Below, in pieces: positions 59,901 to 64,000 of a DNA stretch of 64,000 bases. A program made the translations under genes and the position numbers. The notes below the pieces were generated by a model. The model had not been told where the DNA came from and searched no databases. It was given only the letters and a program-made list of their open reading frames with translations. How positions within the stretch are numbered: position 1 is the first letter of the stretch; each line of letters opens with the position of its first letter. The stretch is taken from positions 3,436,001 through 3,500,000 of the forward strand of contig NC_013159.1 of NCBI RefSeq assembly GCF_000023865.1, given 5' to 3'. This stretch comes from Saccharomonospora viridis DSM 43017. Lineage in GTDB: Bacteria > Actinomycetota > Actinomycetes > Mycobacteriales > Pseudonocardiaceae.

Positions 59901-60421
59901 CCCTTTGTCACGTCTTCCCACATCATCTCGTACCACGGCTTCGGTTCCGGGGACCGATCCTCGTCGTCGGAGCCGTCGCGGGTGGTGTCCTCCGGGAACT
60001 GCACCATGTACGGTGTCTCCCCCGGCATCACATACCGCAGTCGACGCCGCGCCTCCGCCTCCACCTGCGCGGGGTCGTGCAGCTCCTCGCGACGCTGTTC
60101 CAGCCGGGCGACCTCGGCCTTCAGCTCCGCCAGCCGCTGCTCCTGCTCGACCACGGCCGCACGTTGGGACAGATAGGTCCGCAGCGGCACGGCGATCGTG
60201 AACGCCAACGCGCACACCACGATCGCGGCCAGCGCGGCCCGTCTGGTGGTGGAAAGTCCGAACGCCTTGGCGGCATCGGCCATCCGGCCCGCCCCGAGCC
60301 GACGCAACCGAGCCACCCGTCGTTCCCGTCGCGCACGGCGGGGGCGGCGGAGGACCGAACGCGGTGCTTCGCCCGCCTTGCCTCCGCCGCGCCTGTTCCG
60401 AGGTCTGCCCCGCTCGGCCAC
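59897..60421 (-). CDS. FtsB/DivIC-family septum protein
   Basis: A 174-residue bitopic membrane protein. The N-terminus is long, basic and disordered (many Arg), followed by one transmembrane helix (AALAAIVVCALAFTIAVPL, about residues 72-90) and a coiled coil (RAAVVEQEQRLAELKAEVARLEQRREEL). The conserved DPAQVEAEARRRLRYVMPGE motif is typical of DivIC/FtsB, which joins FtsL and FtsQ in activating septal wall synthesis. GTG 60421 follows the eno stop by 7 nt; ATG 60282 (MADAAKAF) is an alternative start. It is co-transcribed with eno and DUF501. Confidence 0.88.
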   Translation of the reverse strand: MAERGRPRNRRGGGKAGEAPRSVLRRPRRARRERRVARLRRLGAGRMADAAKAFGLSTTRRAALAAIVVCALAFTIAVPLRTYLSQRAAVVEQEQRLAELKAEVARLEQRREELHDPAQVEAEARRRLRYVMPGETPYMVQFPEDTTRDGSDDEDRSPEPKPWYEMMWEDVTKG

Positions 60422-60428
60422 GCTGCGC

Positions 60429-61796
<1,368 letters not shown>

Positions 61797-61849
61797 CTAA
61801 ACCGCAGGCCACGTCACGCCCACGCCAGGCCGCCGAGGAGGAAGAGGCA

Positions 61850-62365
61850 TCAGCCGAGCTCGTGTTCCCTCTCGGATTGTTCGATGTTCTTCCGTGTCAC
61901 CGCGTTCTGGCCGTCCTCGGCTCGGATCTCCTGCCAGCCCACGGGCAGGTCCACCACGTCGGAGATGTGCTGCCAGAACGTCCAGCTGTTGCCTCCGACG
62001 TCCTGCACCGTGAACAGTCGCGCTCCGTAGGGCTGGTCCTGTGGCGTGGTGAGTTCCACCGACTCACCGACCGCGGCACGGACCCTCTCGTACTGGGCGT
62101 CGACGTCGTCGACGTACACGACGTTGAGCTGACCGACGGGTCCGTCGACTCCCTTGGCCTCCCAATAGGTCGAGTCGACAGCGGTCACCTGGATCTCCGC
62201 GTCACCCGCCAACAGTGTCGCCTGGAACACCTCACCCGCGGCGTCGACGTAACGCACCTTCTCCCGGAAACCGAACACCCTCGTCAACCACTCCACGGCC
62301 TCCGTGGCGTCGGTGTAGTACAGGTACGGCGCGAGGCCGAGATACCTCGGGGCTTCGTCGCTCAT
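61850..62365 (-). CDS. VOC-superfamily (glyoxalase-like) protein
   Basis: A 171-residue protein of the vicinal-oxygen-chelate fold in its PhnB/YdeI-like form. LAPYLYYTDATEAVEWLTRVFGFREKVRY starts module one and GQLNVVYVDDVDAQYERVRAAVG module two. TTPQDQPYGARLFTVQDVGGNSWTFWQH is the typical close. Metal ligands are not obvious. The start may be ATG 62365 (MSDEAPRYLG) or ATG 62380; neither has a clear ribosome site. It lies upstream of eno but with 134 bp between, so a separate unit is likely. Substrate unknown. Confidence 0.8.
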   Translation of the reverse strand: MSDEAPRYLGLAPYLYYTDATEAVEWLTRVFGFREKVRYVDAAGEVFQATLLAGDAEIQVTAVDSTYWEAKGVDGPVGQLNVVYVDDVDAQYERVRAAVGESVELTTPQDQPYGARLFTVQDVGGNSWTFWQHISDVVDLPVGWQEIRAEDGQNAVTRKNIEQSEREHELG

Positions 62366-62853
62366 AGCGTGCAAGTCCATCACATCAACCACGATCAGCA
62401 CTCACTCACCCCGACAACGTCGGCCGCGGTCACAGCCCCACGGCACGGACACGCTGGGGCGAAGCACTCGGGCGCCCGTCGTCGGTCCGGTTAGACGCCG
62501 GCGGCTCGCCGTGGAAAGACGACTCCTCCACGCATTCACCGGATGTTCCCCGGTGGTCGCCGACGACCGCTGTGCGTCGCCGGGCAATCGCGTCGGGTCG
62601 TCGACGGTGGTCGACAGTGATCGACGGTGCCGCCCTCATTTTTGACTCTAGCTAACGAACATTCCGATGAGCCTGGTCACGGCCTCACGGCAGCTACGAG
62701 AGAACCCCGAGAGGACGTGGTCGTCCGGTTCCGTACACCGCCTCGACTACCCGATACGGATGGATACGAACCGAGCACGGTCGGTTCGGGGCATTACGCC
62801 GAATGCGTGCGAAAGGTCGGCAGAGCCGAGATCGACGAGTACCGTCGGAAGAG
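62366..62853. other. Intergenic region, no gene
   Basis: 488 bp between divergent VOC and TPR genes. No convincing reading frame or hairpin is seen. A slightly AT-rich patch (62636-62665) may carry the promoter of the TPR gene. Confidence 0.45.
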
Positions 62854-63270
62854 ATGGTTGCTGAGTCACCTTCACCACAGTCGCCCGGGGACACCACCGG
62901 GCAGGGACGCCTTGCGGCTTTCCGCAAGGCCGAAGAACTGGTGCGGCGACGACCACTCGACGCACTCGCCCTACTCAAACCCCTACTCGACTCCGATCCC
63001 GACAAGCCGAGTGTCCAGTTGCTCGCGGGGCGTGCGTATTTCCACTCGGCACAGCTGAACCGCGCAGAACGCGCGTTCACCAAGGTCGTGGAACTCGACC
63101 CGTCGGACCACTACGCGCGGTTCGTGCTCGGCCGAACACTGCAACGCCTCGGCCGACTGATCGAGGCACGCGCCCAGCTCCGCATGGCCACCGCGATGAA
63201 CCCGGTGCCCGAGTACCAGGACGCGCTCGGTGAGGTCAGCGCCCGGGTGGCGTTGAGCCGCGACGACTGA
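62854..63270 (+). CDS. Small TPR protein
   Basis: A 138-residue soluble protein. After a disordered Ser/Pro N-terminus come about two and a half TPR units: RRRPLDALALLKPLLDSDPDKPSVQLLAGRAYFHSAQLNRAERAFTKVVELDPSDHYARFVLGRTLQRLGRLIEARAQLRMATAMNP, read with the usual 34-residue spacing. ATG 62854 is chosen with GGAAGAG before it; an in-frame ATG at 62803 would add 17 residues. TPR proteins act as adaptors; the partner is unknown. It is convergent with mazG. Confidence 0.78.
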   Translation: MVAESPSPQSPGDTTGQGRLAAFRKAEELVRRRPLDALALLKPLLDSDPDKPSVQLLAGRAYFHSAQLNRAERAFTKVVELDPSDHYARFVLGRTLQRLGRLIEARAQLRMATAMNPVPEYQDALGEVSARVALSRDD

Positions 63271-63363
63271 GTCGACGATCGAATCACGGTCCACGACCCG
63301 GTCAGCGGCCCAACGACCCGCTTCCCCACCTCGAAACGGCGGTTCTCCGCGCCAATCCCGTGG

Positions 63364-64000
63364 TCAGTCCCGTGGCCAGAAACGACGCCAACCGTCCGCG
63401 TCGAGCGTCGCCGGGTCGAAGCCGTGGGCGCGGGCGGCCCGCTCGGCGGCACGCACCTTCCTCGCGAACTCCTTCGCCGTCGCGCGCAACGCACCTTCCG
63501 GATCGATGCCCGCCCGACGGGCCGCGGCGGCGATCCGGAACAGTTTCGCCCCCTCATCGGAGCCGGCCGGGAACAGGTCCGACGGCACGCCGCGACGTCC
63601 GGTGCGTTGCCCCAACTTGCCCGCGAGCGCCGCCGCGGGTTGGCCCAGGGGAACCCCGTCGACGATCGACTCGCGCCGTTTCTCGGCCTGCTTCAGCTGT
63701 TCCCACCGCTGCTGCTGGTGTTCCGCCGTGTGCACGGCCTCGGCGCCGGTGAACACGTGCGGATGCCTGTTCACCAGCTTGGTGACCAACTCGTCGGCGA
63801 CCGCGTCGATGTCGAAGGGATCGGTGTCGTGCTCGGCGGCCACCCGCGCGTGGAACAGCACCTGGAGCAACACGTCACCGAGCTCCTCCCGCATCGCGGA
63901 CCGATCGCCCTCCTCGACGGCGTCGAGCAGCTCGTAGGTCTCCTCCACGAGATATTGCAGCAACGACTCGTGGGTCTGCGCGGCATCCCAGGGACAACCG
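63364..64000 (-). CDS. mazG: MazG-family nucleoside triphosphate pyrophosphohydrolase, N-terminus outside window
   Basis: The visible 212 codons begin at GCPWDAAQTHESLLQYLVEETYELLDAVEE, the MazG start signature of the metal-binding helices (EExxE...ExxD), with EELGDVLLQVLFHA supplying the second set of acidic ligands. NRHPHVFTGAEAVHTAEHQQQRWEQLK follows, and the C-terminal part ends HGFDPATLDADGWRRFW. The enzyme hydrolyses NTPs, probably clearing damaged nucleotides and lowering (p)ppGpp. As in mycobacteria it lies near eno. The N-terminal part, which in mycobacterial MazG is ~100 residues of divergent sequence, is cut by the window edge. Confidence 0.93.
   Translation of the reverse strand, partial: GCPWDAAQTHESLLQYLVEETYELLDAVEEGDRSAMREELGDVLLQVLFHARVAAEHDTDPFDIDAVADELVTKLVNRHPHVFTGAEAVHTAEHQQQRWEQLKQAEKRRESIVDGVPLGQPAAALAGKLGQRTGRRGVPSDLFPAGSDEGAKLFRIAAAARRAGIDPEGALRATAKEFARKVRAAERAARAHGFDPATLDADGWRRFWPRD

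Overview
The window is chromosomal DNA from a high-GC actinobacterium, most likely a member of the Pseudonocardiaceae (Saccharomonospora-like). This rests on the strong G/C bias at third codon positions, frequent GTG starts, a mycothiol conjugate amidase, an IdeR/DtxR-type iron box, a UsfX-like anti-sigma factor, and two blocks whose gene order matches my recollection of Mycobacterium tuberculosis. Those blocks are mca-DUF4307-greA-metB-(proline-rich protein)-cbs-thiolase-BI-1 (about Rv1072 to Rv1084) and mazG-eno-ftsB-DUF501-ppx (about Rv1021 to Rv1026). The genus is inference.

Layout. 1-3.8 kb: choline to glycine betaine genes (betA, cut by the window edge; betB) with a divergent TetR regulator and two different pairs of palindromic operators. 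4.1-6.7 kb: two divergent secreted esterases, one a PHB-depolymerase type. 6.8-26.7 kb: the mycobacteria-like core block, holding an acyl-CoA oxidase, a DUF255 protein, mca, greA, hppD with its Lrp/AsnC regulator, ilvA, metB, cbs, a thiolase, BI-1 and two Pro/Gln/Gly-rich membrane proteins. It is interrupted at 10.8-12.9 kb by a small ferredoxin-like gene and an orphan SdpI/SdpB-like pair. 27.1-29.5 kb: a SpaA-like surface protein translationally coupled to its own sortase. 29.5-31.6 kb: a DivIVA-like coiled-coil protein and an iron-siderophore binding lipoprotein under an iron box.

31.7-37.1 kb: a large partner-switching (stressosome-type) cluster. It encodes RsbR, RsbS, RsbT, an RsbT-PP2C fusion and a GAF-PP2C phosphatase on one strand, and RsbV-like and RsbW-like proteins divergently, with a further UsfX-like kinase at one end. 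No sigma factor gene lies in the window. 37.2-49.4 kb: a carbohydrate/polyol module made of a polyol permease, a DeoR repressor, a HAD phosphatase, a DhaK-DhaL ketose kinase, an RpiB/EryI-like isomerase, a 2-hydroxyacid dehydrogenase, an FGGY kinase, a FucA-type aldolase, an SDR dehydrogenase and a second MFS carrier. The DeoR operator GTGTTAACTTAACAC lies before the operon and, nearly unchanged, before the permease gene.

49.4-52.8 kb: a decayed integrative region next to a tRNA gene. It holds a STAND-type NTPase with near-identical TPR repeats, a tyrosine-integrase relic that has lost its first catalytic Arg region, a 31-nt palindrome, and a short-variable-arm tRNA with anticodon UAA. 52.8-64 kb: housekeeping genes, namely NDH-2, a type-5 uracil-DNA glycosylase, an S10 carboxypeptidase, ppx, a lytic transglycosylase with an acidic repeat tail, DUF501, ftsB/divIC, eno, a VOC protein, a small TPR protein and mazG (cut by the window edge).

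The points most worth following are the polyol module with its two kinases, the orphan Sdp pair inserted in a conserved block, the self-contained sortase/substrate pair, the odd UAA tRNA, and the STAND gene beside the integrase relic.
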